Part shown: positions 21,667 to 32,580 of the stretch, in pieces
How positions within the stretch are numbered: position 1 is the stretch's first letter
How the letters are laid out: each line of letters starts with the position of its first letter
Origin: Turnera subulata
Taxonomy: Eukaryota; Streptophyta; Magnoliopsida; Malpighiales; Passifloraceae
Reading direction: 5' to 3'
DNA length: 64,000 nucleotides
Assembly: GCA_028386065.3 (NCBI GenBank)
Contig: JAKUCV010001993.1
Span: 1 to 64,000 of the forward strand
Notes under the pieces: generated by a model
Told to the model about the DNA's origin: nothing
Databases searched by the model: none
Seen by the model: only the letters and a program-made list of their open reading frames with translations
Made by a program: the position numbers and the translations under genes

Positions 21667-22340
21667 GAATTGAGGTAGAAAATTTGTCACTGCCAGATTG
21701 CAGTCAAGATTCAAAGTTTCATGGTGAATGGTATAGGTTGACAAGAATCAAGATAGAAGAAATATTTTCTCATGAGGAGGAGAAGGAAGAGTTAATGGTT
21801 AAAGAAAATAACTTTTCTTTCCAGGAAGACAATGAAGGCGAACAGATAGAAGCTAAACAAGTAGAGGAGAAGAAAGATGTGATAATTGTTGAAAATAATT
21901 TGTTGTTTCTGGGAGACAAATTGGCAAAAGTTGAACAAAGAGAGGAGAGAAAGTTAGCAGAGATTGAAGGGAAGGAAATTGAAGTAATTGATTTTATCTA
22001 TGGTGAGAAAATTGATTTTATTGGTGTGGATCAGTTTTTCTTAACCAAGGATGTGAACAATATTTTTATAAGCAACTTTGTTAAGAGTGTTCTTGGAAGC
22101 AACAAAGAATGGGAGAGTGTCCTTGGTAGTAGTGAAGGATGGAAGACCACACAAGATTTATTTGGCAAGCAAGATGGAGCATGGAATAAGCATTTGAAAC
22201 AAAGCATGCGATATGGAAAGGAGGTGAAGCTGAAGGTTTGGTTCGATTCAAGGAAGATGTTACTGTTCGAAGCAATGCTTGAGTTAGTCACTGCAACAAC
22301 AATGGCGCTGAAGACACTTGCAATTGATGGGATTGGGTAG
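21660..22340 (+). CDS. Unrecognised 226-codon frame downstream of gag
   Basis: An open frame overlapping the gag end in the -1 frame, without an ATG near its start; the first Met codon is at about 21795. The product is charged and lysine/glutamate-rich (EEEKEELMVKENN, KLAKVEQREERKLAEIEGKE), with a hydrophobic C-terminal stretch (MLELVTATTMALKTLAIDG). No protease, RT, RNase H or integrase motif is visible. It either extends gag through a -1 frameshift or is a former ORF of a partner element. It is unusually long for a non-selected frame in a dead element. I do not recognise the family. Confidence 0.5.
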   Translation: MVRIEVENLSLPDCSQDSKFHGEWYRLTRIKIEEIFSHEEEKEELMVKENNFSFQEDNEGEQIEAKQVEEKKDVIIVENNLLFLGDKLAKVEQREERKLAEIEGKEIEVIDFIYGEKIDFIGVDQFFLTKDVNNIFISNFVKSVLGSNKEWESVLGSSEGWKTTQDLFGKQDGAWNKHLKQSMRYGKEVKLKVWFDSRKMLLFEAMLELVTATTMALKTLAIDGIG

Positions 22341-22369
22341 AGTCATGTTTTTACTTGCAAGCTTAGTTT

Positions 22370-22380
22370 AAGGGAGACAT
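22370..22380 (+). other. Polypurine tract of the gag-only element
   Basis: AAGGGAGACAT directly before the 3' LTR. Confidence 0.7.
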
Positions 22381-22679
22381 TGTTGGGTATTAAACTAAGC
22401 CTAATTAGTTTGGGTTTAAGAGTCTTTATATTATTGGGTTTTAAGAGTCCAAGTCCGGTACGGTTTAGGAGTCAGTCTTGTCCGTTAAGTCAGAGTCTGT
22501 TATAAATAGGTGTGTCAGGGTTTTATTATTAGGTGTAGCTGTGTAGCACATTAAGAATTGTGAGTGTGACTACCGTGAGGGGCACCGAGGTGTCGCCTAG
22601 GTTTCAAATTATATAATAAAGTTTGTGTGTTGAGTGAATTTCTTATATTCTACAATTGGTAGCGGAGCTATATTCTACA
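22381..22679 (+). repeat. 3' LTR of the gag-only element plus a 25-bp extension
   Basis: LTR proper 22381-22654. Then come ATTGGTAGCGGAGC (a PBS copy, 22655-22668) and TATATTCTACA (22669-22679), a second copy of the LTR end. The target duplication ATAAG follows only after this extension, so the extension was present on the integrating DNA. Confidence 0.85.
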
Positions 22680-24527
22680 ATAAGTTATTTTTTGTATGGA
22701 GTTTAGTATGGAGAGGGCCATATATCGGATTAAACACCTTTTATTATATCTGGAATTTTCCATTTGTTCCAATGGTATACTTCAAAGTTTTGTGTCCCTT
22801 TTATATACATGGAGTTTTAATTTTTGTCCTTTTTGTGAACCTCAGACAACCCATGTGATGACGTCGTAATCTCTCCGGGTCCACTTGACATGTGGAATAA
22901 TACAATTGGTGCCGTAAATAGTGATCACAAATAACCAAAAAGAACAATTAATAATCACCTTCAACGCAATTAATAAATAAAAACAAGTATAATTTAATAA
23001 TTGCCTTCATTAATAATATAATTAAACAATTAAAATCATGTAATTTAAAATATCAAAGGATTAATAAATATAATTCACAATAATCAATTTATAATTTCCT
23101 ATTCCACTAAATAATGTGTATCTATTTGCCTAGATTATATATAAAAAAAACCTTCTCTTCATTAGATATAAATTCTTCTCAAGATAGTGATTAGTACTAT
23201 ACCATGCCATTTAAAAAATATAATATAATACTATACCATAGTGCATTGCAGAAAAAACTAGTTACAAAAAAAATCTTATCACAATCACAGTCTCTTTCCT
23301 TTACAAATCTTTTTTTACCTATAATTTCTGCTATTTTTTCCTTTCCATTTTTTATTTCCTCCATCCTTTTAATTTTTTTTCACATTATTGTTTTATTTAT
23401 CATTTTTTCCATTCTCCTTCATCTCTCAAATTTATATCACTATGTTCTTTTTCATTTTCATGCTAACAGAATAACTTAGGATGCAAACTCTACAATTTAA
23501 AGATCCTAGAAAAAAGAGAATGGAAATTGAGACATGAAAACTAAAGGAAAAAAAGTATAATAGAAGTCAAAAAAATACAACAACCACAACTGATTGTGAT
23601 GAAGGTTTAGGGATCATTTGTTTATATATTTTCATCGTATGAATTGTAATTAATCAAGGGAAGAGGTATACGAAACTTAAATTTGAAAAAAAAAACATCA
23701 ACATATTATAATTAAAAAAAACCCTAAATATGATAAAGAGAAGAAGTAAAAAAAATAATGATTGAAAAGAGAAAGGAGGAAAAGAAATGGATTCCAGAGG
23801 AAGGCAACATAAAAAAATGGAATGGAAAGAGATGATCAAAATCTTGGTGATGATATTTTTTTATAATAAAAACTCTAATTATATAATTTTTTAATGAGAA
23901 ATGGATGATGTGGATTTTAAATAAATTCATCCAATGTACATAAGCCACACATGTTTATAAAACTTTTCTAGTAAGAAACTGTTTAGAGCTCTAGCATTTG
24001 ATACATAAACTTACAAAAAATCCTTGGCAAAAAGCTGGTACATCAGAGAGCTTCTACCAAAAAAAATTATGGTAGGTCCATCCCATTTGGATAATATCAA
24101 AGTGAAGATCTAGCGCCAAGATTTTCATATTTATATACAGAAATTTACAAATAATATTCCTTAGCAACAACATTGTAATTGGATTCTTTGGATTGTAGGA
24201 TCTGATATACCACCTCACATGTTTGGAATCCTTCAACATATTGTTCCATCAAATATCACGAGTAAAATGTGAAAATTAAGATGTAGTCAAATAGACTTTT
24301 TTAATATTTCAATAACAAACTTATTTTTCAGGAATTGGTATGTGTAAAATTTTCATTATACCTAAATTTTGTTCCTGCAATCTGTTTGAGTTTAGTAAGA
24401 GGAGGACCATATCTCCATAATTTCAATTTTCCCTCCTCCATATTATATAGGTCTCCTATTTTTTTTAATTCAAACTTAAAGTCATTTGTGTCATTTACAG
24501 AAAATAATATTTTAAATATAAACAACA

Positions 24528-24903
24528 GCTTGGATGACTTTGGGTTTTTCCATGTTGTGGTCCATATAGTTAGCCCGGAATGCTTTGATTTTCACTCACA
24601 AGCCTCTTCATTTGGATTTGTTATTTGATGTGGTTCTTATCAGGGCTCTAGGGTGGTTTAAAATTTTGCATCCTTGTTTCCCCTACAGCGCTGGTGCGAT
24701 ATTGTCCTCTTCTGAACCTTTCAAGGGTTGGAGTTCTGGTAACTCTGTAACCATAGCATATTCTAAGTAGTGGTTGTAGGGGGTGTCGTTGCTTTCTGGT
24801 GTTGTTATTCTTCGGTAGCCATAGCGTATGCCCTGGGCTCCGTATTTTTTTTGTACATATTGTTTGGATATAATAAACTCATTCGATTATCATCAAAAAA
24901 AAA
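24528..24903 (+). mobile_element. 5'-truncated LINE 3' end (376 bp) with poly(A)
   Basis: Flanked by the 12-bp target duplication ATATAAACAACA (24516-24527 and 24904-24915). It ends GGATATAATAAACTCATTCG plus an A-run, a typical plant L1 3' UTR. Units A and C show the uninterrupted site. No significant coding capacity. Confidence 0.9.
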
Positions 24904-25008
24904 ATATAAACAACACCATATATCATATTCTGTTGCCTATAGACAGATAGATTAGAATGTTGCCTTAAAAGAAATAAATTGTAAATCCCATCTCTTCCTC
25001 ATTCACAC

Positions 25009-25016
25009 TATAAATA
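25009..25016 (+). promoter_or_regulatory. TATA box of the PMEI pseudogene
   Basis: TATAAATA in the same conserved context as at 17957. Confidence 0.6.
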
Positions 25017-25101
25017 CAAACCATATGTTCTTAGTTTTCTCATATTTCTTGTGACAACATATTTTGTCTTTTCTTTTTAACATATTTACTCTTATCATTT
25101 G

Positions 25102-25608
25102 ATGAAGAAAATGTTATCTTTTACTAGTTGTGACAAATATTTTTGGGTTTTTTGCTTGCACTATTCATCACGATCATTGTAGTCTCGGGCGATCAAGAAA
25201 CCAAAGACCGGATCGACAAGATCTGTCACCAGATGGAAGAGTGTGGCTTTTGCAACAAAGTCTTTAATGACAACTTAAGAGCACCCTCAAACAGATTTTG
25301 TTGGTCTAACAGCAATAACGTTGGACCAAACCGAAAACAACTGATCTAGCTTTGAAGAATGCACTTATAGCTTGCGAAAATAGTTACCGTGCGGTTCAAC
25401 AAGCTTTCCAGGAAGCAAATGGATTTTTTCAGCGCCATGATTATGACAGTGTCCAAAAATATAAAACGATAGCACCTAGGGCATAAGGAAGTTGGGATAC
25501 TACTTTCATAACACCACCAGCTCCTGCAAGTCCACTTGTTGAGAGGAATAGACAAATGAGGATCCTCATTGCCTTGGCTCTGTTCACTGCCCATCAACTA
25601 TCCCCTTA
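25102..25608 (+). pseudogene. PMEI pseudogene (tandem copy of the 18046 gene)
   Basis: High nucleotide similarity to 18046-18600 and its flanks. Lesions: a 1-bp loss in the T-run of the signal peptide (near 25145), which leads to an early stop; a second 1-bp change near 25290; and a 47-bp deletion after TTGGACCAAACC (near 25332), flanked by an ACC microhomology. There is also a TAA at about 25483 (GGGCATAAGG), and the normal stop is lost through a 1-bp deletion at the end. The mature N-terminal cysteine pair is still readable (ICHQMEECGFCNKVF). No plausible product. Confidence 0.92.
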
Positions 25609-27979
25609 TGGGACTTCAATACTGTGAACTTCCTTTTGTAACGAACTTTGCTGCAATTTTGTACCTCATTTATTAAATAAACCCTTTTGCCTATTGATTA
25701 TTCCATTGAAAAGAATTAGATGCGTCATTCATGATGGTTAATTAGCTTCTCATTCTTTTCGATAACGAACTTTTAGAAAAATTCGTTTTTTAGTTGGCAA
25801 TAGTTCAACACCTATATGTATAAATGTACAATCACCCATTTCTTGTAACACCATTGTACTTCATCTAATGTGGGGTTGATCTAAGAAGTAACCAACTTAG
25901 TTCTGTTCTAGCACGCTTCGGGTTTGAATCCTTGTGTATGCGTAAAGTCTCCAATTGGAGACACACCGACCATAACTTGGTGCGCGAACTAATGGACAAC
26001 AAAAAAAACATAGCGGCAATTTTATTTGCGGTTGGTGTACTGAACTAAATTTAATTATAATGATTTTAGTTGTTTTTATTTATTACATTTTTGGAGTCAA
26101 GGCTAATTAAGGTTAAGGGTGAATACCTTGTCTTTGTAGGTAGATATTTTTTTTTTTGGTTTTATTAGTGTAGCTGTTGTGAAGAAAGACAAATAAATAT
26201 ATATATAAGATTGACAAGGTTTTTATATTAATATACATACAACAACTTACATATATTTTTCCTTCGCAAAAACAGTGGAATTGGATTTTTTGGATTGTGA
26301 AATATGATATACAAACTCGCGTATTTGTTTAGAATCCTAGGACATTTTGTCGGTCAAATATCACCAATAAATGTGAAAATGGAGATATGCACAGTGAAAT
26401 AGAATGGTTTATGGAAAATAAGTACTAAATTGATTTTGTATGAACGAATATCTGTGACATTTTTTATTGTCGATAAGTTTTTTCATATGGAGTTTAGTAT
26501 GGAGAGGACCATATATCGGATTAAACATCTTTTATTATATCTAGAGTTTTCCATTTGTTTCAATCGTATACTTCAAAGTTTTGGTCAAAAGAATACAATA
26601 ACCCCGACTGATTGTGATGAAGGTTTAGGGATCATTTGTTGGTATATTTTCATTGTCTGAATTGTAATTAATGAAGAGAAAGGCAAATAAAACGTAAATT
26701 TGAAAATAAAACATCAGCCTATTATAATGAAAACAAAAACCCTAAATTTGATAAAAAGAAAAGTAAACAAAAATTAGATGGAAAAGAGAAAGGGGGAGAA
26801 AAATGGATAGGAAAGGAAGGTGGCGCAAAAATTGGAACGGAAAGAGATGATCAAAATCTTGGTGATAACATTTTTTTATAATAAAAACTCTAATTATAGA
26901 AATTGTTAATGAAAGAAAGGATGATGTGGAATATAAATAAAATCTCACACATGTTTATAAAAATTTTCTAGTAAGAAACTCTCCACAGCTCTAGCATTAT
27001 TGATAAAGAAATTTACAAATAATCCTTGGCATAAAGCTGGTACATTTAAGAGCTTCTACCGGAAAAGAAATATGGTAGGTCCATGCCATTTGGATAACAT
27101 CAAAGTGAAGATTTAGGGCCAAATACGTTTAGCATGACACGATTTTCATATTTATATACATAAATTTACAAATAATATTCCTTGACAATAAAATTGTAAT
27201 TAGATTCTTTGGATTGTAAGATCTGATATACTAACTCATGTCTTTGTGTAGAATCCTTGGACATACTGTTCATCAAATATCACAAATAACTGTGAAAATG
27301 AAGATATAAATGGTCAAATACATTGGTTTTTGGAATATACGTACTAAATTCATTTTGTATGAACTAATATCTCTGACATTTTTTTTGTTGTTGATAAGTT
27401 TTTTTCATATGGAATGGAGAGGACCATATATCAGATTGAACACCTTTTTATATATCTGGAGTTTGCCATTTGTTCCAATCCTATACTTCAAAATTTTTGC
27501 GTTCCTTTTATGTACTTCGAATTTTAATTTTTGTTTCTTTTGTGAACCTTAGGCAGCCCAAGTGATGACATGGTATTCTGTCCGGTTTTACCTTGACATG
27601 TGGCACAATATAATTGGTGCCATGTGGAAAATTTTGTAGGACTCACAAGCAGAGAAATTTAAAAAATAAGGTGGGAACCACACTTGTTTCTTGAATCGCA
27701 ACTCGTGTCAAGTGATATACAAAAAGGACAAAAAGGACAAAGTTGAAACTCAAGGTATGTAAAAGGGAACCCCAAAAACTCTAGATACACATTGAGACCT
27801 ATAAAAAACTTCAGGAATATAAAAAGTGTTTATTCCACCATACATCCTAACATTTGGATTTGAATTTCCTCTTTTATGTAGATATCTTTCCTTTATTCTA
27901 GCTTAGCCGATTGCACAAGTCATTTGTGTATGTATCATTTTAAAAAAATTAAAATTTCAAATACAAAGGACACCATAAA

Positions 27980-28517
27980 ATCCACTGTCTCATTGGATTC
28001 CTCCTCCGACAGGTTTCAAGAAGCTCAATACGGATTGGTCCCCCAGGACACCCTCTGGATCCGGTTTTGGAGCTATTCTCAGGGATGAGGCTGGTACATT
28101 AGTAGCTGCTCAATCAATTTTTTGCAACTCTTCTTATGACGTGCAGGTTGGGGAAGCACTGGGGCTCGGATTGGTATTCAGCTTGCCTATTCACTGGGTA
28201 TTGAAAACTTGATCCTTGAATCAGATAGCTTGGTGGTGGTCCAGGCGCTTCAGGCTCGTCGGACTGATCCCTCTCCTTTTGGTCTCGTTATTAGAGACAT
28301 TCTTCATTTTTCGTCTTTCTTTTCTGCAATTCAGTTTTGTTATATTCCCCGTCATGTAATAAGGTGGCCGATGCCATCAGTAGACATGCTATCAGTTTTG
28401 TTTCGAACTTGTTATGGGTGGAGTCCTTACCAGCTGAACTTTCAATTTTGGTGATGGATGATGCTCGGCCTTCCATATGATTATGAATGCAATATGCCGT
28501 TTTCCAAAAAAAAAAAA
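27980..28517 (+). mobile_element. 5'-truncated L1 LINE: RNase H domain and poly(A)
   Basis: Flanked by a 15-bp target duplication AAAGGACACCATAAA (27965-27979 and 28518-28532) with a poly(A) run at the right. The translation shows a plant L1 C-terminal RNase H: LNTDWSPRTPSGSGFGAIL, then VQVGEALGL, LILESDSLVVVQALQ and AIQFCYIPRH. Frameshifts occur near 28170 and 28355. This is a typical incomplete target-primed insertion. Confidence 0.93.
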
Positions 28518-28633
28518 AAAGGACACCATAAATCATATTTTGTTGCCCCCAACATGGAGAGATTAGACGCTTGGTTTTACTTGCAAAAATTTATGGATCC
28601 CATTGTATTTTAAACATATTTCCTCTATCACAC

Positions 28634-28641
28634 TATAAATA
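28634..28641 (+). promoter_or_regulatory. Orphan TATA box of unit C
   Basis: CACACTATAAATAC as in units A and B, but no PMEI frame follows. Confidence 0.5.
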
Positions 28642-29390
28642 CTACTTTTTAACGGAAAAAAATGTATCAATAGTGTCATCGTCTATAATAAAACACTTAA
28701 TAAAAGGAGTACTCTTAATATACAAGATGAACTAACCAAATTCAAGACTCTTGAAAGATAATAAGTTAATGGTATATTTGGTACTTATACTTTTTCAAAT
28801 TTGTCAATTGTATACCCCGACTATTTTTTTCCCGTCAATTCTATACCCGTACTTTTGAATTTGTGTCAATTGTGTACCTCGGGAAACATTTTGATGACGT
28901 GTTGTACTGCCCTTCAACGGTACTTATGAATTTAGTCCATGAGTTTTTAAATTAATCATATAAGTCCTTTCTTAGTATACAATTTACTCCATATATTTTT
29001 TCATTTTACAATTTAATCCAAGATATTATATGTAATTATTATTTATTAAATATTTGATTCCCAAATTATATTTAAGGTATAATAATATTTTCATTAAAAT
29101 AGTAATTATATAAATTATTTTTTACAGTAGGTTCTCTCATACATAACCAGTTATATTAATAAATTAATGTGTATATATTACCTAGCGATAAGAATTATAC
29201 AATTATATGACTTAATTATTTGTCACATAATTTTTATTGAATGATTTCAAATTTTAAAAACATGTTTCATTTTATTAATTTTGACAATTTAGCAATTTAA
29301 AATTAAAAAAATAATAAAAAAATAGGTCCCACTTACCGTGTATCATAATAACACAATGATAGTGTTTTAAGATCAAATTCATGTCCGAAC

Positions 29391-30567
29391 TGATGACCTA
29401 AACATGAGCTTAATATGGATTATTAATGACTAATCATGTTTAATGAATAATTATCTATTGATTTTGATGATTAACAAACCTGGTTAGAAGTTTGCATATG
29501 TTTGTGTTGAATAACATGCAGCGTGGTTTCTTACAAGAACCACACAAAAACCACGAGAGTTGGTTTCTGTAAGAAACCACATTTTATTGTCAACATCTGA
29601 AGTGGTCCTGCTGCAAGTTGCTGGTGGCCCAGGTGGTCCTCACAACGTTAATGCTCAACCCCCAACTACTCCAACGGGCAGAGAAAGTGGTCCATGACAG
29701 AGATGAAGACCTGCAACACTTATCTCTCACCTCCAAGCTCAATTATCAATTGTGGTCCACACTTATGGTCCCGGATTGCTAAAAATGGAATGTTTTCAAG
29801 TAATTGAGCTGCAAAGAGAGTGGACTTCCTGAAATGAACCCAACACTAGCTAGTGGATTGTGGAGTCAACTCTGAAGACTGATTTGTACCACATAGCCGT
29901 TGGATGAAGAGCTAAAGAGTACTTTAGAGTCGTTGGATGAAGATCTTCTTACCTACTCCCACTTGCTCAAGTTCTATATAAGGAAGAGGAATGCTTCTTG
30001 GAAAAGCATCCCAGCCAATTTGAAAAGTGCTTTGAAGTCTGCAATTGTGCTTACACCTGAGTTATTTGTCGAGCTTACACTTGAGTTCATTCTTGTTCAA
30101 CAAGTTGTTCCAAAGGGTAGTGTTTTAGGCAAGACTAGTGTGTAGTTTTGCTGGGATCTCAAATCTAGGATTAGAATTGGGGAAAGGTTAGAGTTTAGCA
30201 TGGAAAAACTTGTAAAGGTTTGAGCTGAGCCTGCAAAAGCTTGTTTCTTGTAAAGGTTAGAGTTTACCCTGGGAAAAACTTGTAAAGGTTAGAGCTTAGC
30301 CTGCAAAAGCTTGGTTTCTGTAATAGGTTGAGGTTGATCCCGCAAAAGACTAAGTTAGTGAGGGTTTGAAATCCTAAAGGAGGGTCCTTTAGGTAGTGGA
30401 GTACCTGGTGAGGGGGAACCACTCTAAAATCACTGTGTCATATTCCCTCTTCCCTCTACTCTCTTATAATTCTGCTTGTGATCACTGTCTGTTCTGCGGG
30501 TGAGTGGCTTGTGAAGAAACCATTTGTTTTTTCAGAAACCAACTGCGATTAAGGGGTAGCCTGATTC

Positions 30568-30655
<88 letters not shown>

Positions 30656-30678
30656 TCTCAGGCCTATCTGGGCTAACA
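29391..30678 (+). repeat. 5' LTR of the Sirevirus-like element
   Basis: 1288 bp, TGATGACCTAAACATGAGC to GGGCTAACA. It is 78 bp longer than the 3' LTR because of the poly-C tract and a short CTCCTCTCAGG insertion. Contains the palindromes TGGTTTCTTACAAGAACCA and TTGGTTTCTGTAAGAAACCA near 29525-29580. The short frame at about 29900-30145 recurs in the 3' LTR and is not evidence for a gene. Confidence 0.93.
30569..30652 (+). repeat. 84-bp poly-C homopolymer
   Basis: An unbroken run of 84 C in the 5' LTR. The 3' LTR has six C at the same place (48975-48980). Confidence 0.97.
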
Positions 30679-30680
30679 AT

Positions 30681-30693
30681 TGGTAGCGGAGCC
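30681..30693 (+). other. Primer binding site TGGTAGCGGAGCC
   Basis: Lies 2 bp after the 5' LTR. Same variant PBS as in the three other elements. Confidence 0.87.
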
Positions 30694-30734
30694 ACGTCCT
30701 CAGTACAAAGGAGTAACATCTGGAGGCAAAGATC

Positions 30735-32580
30735 ATGGCTTATGAGGGAAATAACATCAACAAAGCACCCTACTTCGATGGTGCAAACTTTGATTACTGG
30801 AAGTTCTAGATGAAGATCTTCCTCGAAGGTAAAGATCTGGAGATGTGGAACATAGTTCTATATCCTTATGCCAGACCACTGAGGGACATGCAGTTTTGGT
30901 CAGAAGAGGAGCTAAAAAAGGCTAAGCTTGATGCTTAAGCCAAGAATGTCCTTCTTTGTGGCATAAGTGAGAGTGAGTTTCAAAGAGTCAGATCTTGTGA
31001 AACTGCCTATGAGATCTAGAGGCTTCTATGTGTCCCTCATGAAGGCACAAACCAAGTGAAGGAGTCAAGGCTCAATCGTCTCATGAGGGACTATGAACTA
31101 TTTCAGATGGTTTCTGGTGAAACTATACAGAAGATGGATACTCGCTTCACAATTATGTGCAACAACCTTGCAACTCTTGGGAAGGTTATCACACACAGAG
31201 AGAAGGTTGCAAAGGTACTTAGGTCTCTACCTAAGGAGTGGGAGCCCAAGGTTACTACCATAGAAGAAGCTCAGAACATGAACACTCTCACATGTGATAA
31301 GCTGATTGGCAAGCTTATAGTGCATGGTTCCAAGCTTGAAACCAAGGAACCAAAGAAGAAGGACCTGGCCTTAAAATCCCAAGAATCTGATGATGACAGT
31401 AATTCAGATGTTGCACTCCTTACAAAGAGATTTGTAAGATACTTCAAGAAGAAGCAACTCAAGGGAAGAAGTCCTAAAGGTGTAAAGATTGATGAGCCTA
31501 AAAAGGACTCCCTGATAAGCTTTGGTTGCAACCGCCCTAGTCAGATCAAATTAGAGTGTCCTTACCAAAAGAAGAACAGATATGATTCTTCAAAAACCAA
31601 AGGGAAGAAGTTCATGGTTGCTTGGGATGACTCGGATTCTTTAAGTGATTCTGAGACAGATGAGGATGCAAACTTGTGTCTCTTGGCTCAAGAAGATTCT
31701 GAGGTAGATGACTCACCTGACTTTACTTTTGATGAATTACAAGATGCTTTTGCTGAATTGCATGATACTTTACTTAAAAAGAACAAAGCATATAAGAAAC
31801 GCATTGATTTACTTGAATATGATGCTAATGCACATAGAAATGCATATGAAAAGCTTGATACTGCTCATACTGAAGTTTGTAGGTCATATGAAACTCTGAA
31901 AGCTGAAAAAGTTGCTCATAGTGAACTAGAAAAGTTAAATGCTTCTAGTGTTGCTAATAGTGAGTTATTGGTTATGAAAAATAGTAAGCTAAAAGAGGAA
32001 GTTAGAGATCTTAAACATTCTCTTGAGAAATTTACCAGTGGAACAGAAAACCTAAATATATTGTTAGGATAACAAAGACACTCTGTGCAGAAAGAAGGAA
32101 TAGGGGCTACACATGTGGTTTTTGAAAAACCAAACACTTATGTGTATTTTTTCAAGGCAGGATCTGATGTGCCTGTTACTACTCATGTGCATGCTAACAA
32201 ACAATATCAGACTGCTAAGAATGCTAAGATAGGATCTAGAATGTAATATAGACACAGATCTCCTAACAAGGCATACAAACCAAATAATTCCAATGTGGTT
32301 TTTAACAAACCAAACCAGTATGTGCCATTTGTTTGAACTAGGTCTGGAAAACCATATGCACCTAAGACAAACATATATCCACCTAGGAGAAACTATCATA
32401 TGCATTCACATGGATTCAATGCATCTCATATTATATGCTATTGTTGTGGTAAAGCTGGTCATGGTATTAGAACCTGTTAGTTTAAGAAGAGAAACAGTAA
32501 TGTGAAGTATGTGTGGATTCCGAAAGAAACCAAGCCTAACCCTGAAGGACCTAAGTTAGTTTGGGTACCTAAAGCCTGAT
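30735..32580 (+). pseudogene. Sirevirus-like gag (capsid, coiled coil, zinc knuckle), broken
   Basis: ATG at 30735, followed by APYFDGANFDYWKF, the copia gag start. In-frame stops break the first 300 bp. From 31056 a long frame continues with ETIQKMDTRFTIMCNNL and VLRSLPKEWEPKVTTIEEA (UBN2-type). Then come a first zinc-binding-like segment (FGCNRPSQIKLECP, with its Cys/His pattern decayed), an acidic segment, and a long heptad-rich coiled coil (about 31720-32060). After TAA 32070 the same frame reaches a good zinc knuckle, CYCCGKAGHGIRTC (about 32434-32475). Length and coiled coil are typical of the Sirevirus lineage. Several stops make it non-functional. Confidence 0.88.

Larger units (their letters stand above)
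19900..22679 (+). mobile_element. Gag-only LTR retrotransposon (TR-GAG-like, copia-type gag), 2.8 kb
   Basis: LTRs of 274 bp (19900-20173 and 22381-22654) start TGTTGGG and end CTACA. A perfect 5-bp target duplication ATAAG (19895-19899 and 22680-22684) sets the outer right end at 22679, 25 bp past the LTR proper. Unit C shows the empty site (ATTGTCGATAAGTTTTTTC near 26467). The internal 2.2 kb encodes a copia-type gag and a second frame, with no protease, RT or integrase, so it would need proteins from a partner. About five differences between the LTRs suggest a fairly young insertion. Confidence 0.92.
18832..25841. repeat. Tandem duplication unit B of the PMEI locus
   Basis: Second copy of the unit that starts CATCTCTTGTAACACCATTG. 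It carries a LINE fragment (19466-19861), a gag-only LTR element (19900-22679), a LINE tail (24528-24903) and a PMEI pseudogene (25102-25608). Without the insertions it is about 3.8 kb. It lacks the hAT-like and MULE insertions seen in unit A, so those came after the duplication, or after the split of A from B. The rest is non-coding spacer. Confidence 0.9.
25842..28753. repeat. Tandem duplication unit C of the PMEI locus
   Basis: Third copy of the unit, more diverged and with internal deletions, about 2.4 kb without its LINE insert. It has no PMEI coding sequence. After the TATA box at 28634 the sequence is unrelated up to the second MULE. The spacer holds no gene. Confidence 0.85.

Noticed and set aside
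28291..28536. Minus-strand frame over the LINE
   Set aside because: Shadow of the plus-strand L1 RNase H; it reads through the poly(A) as Phe codons.
29900..30145. An 81-codon frame repeated at 48294 as a conserved small gene
   Set aside because: Both copies lie at the same position in the two LTRs of one element, so the conservation reflects LTR identity.
30504..30686. Poly-proline protein
   Set aside because: It is the poly-C tract of the Sirevirus 5' LTR read as CCC codons.
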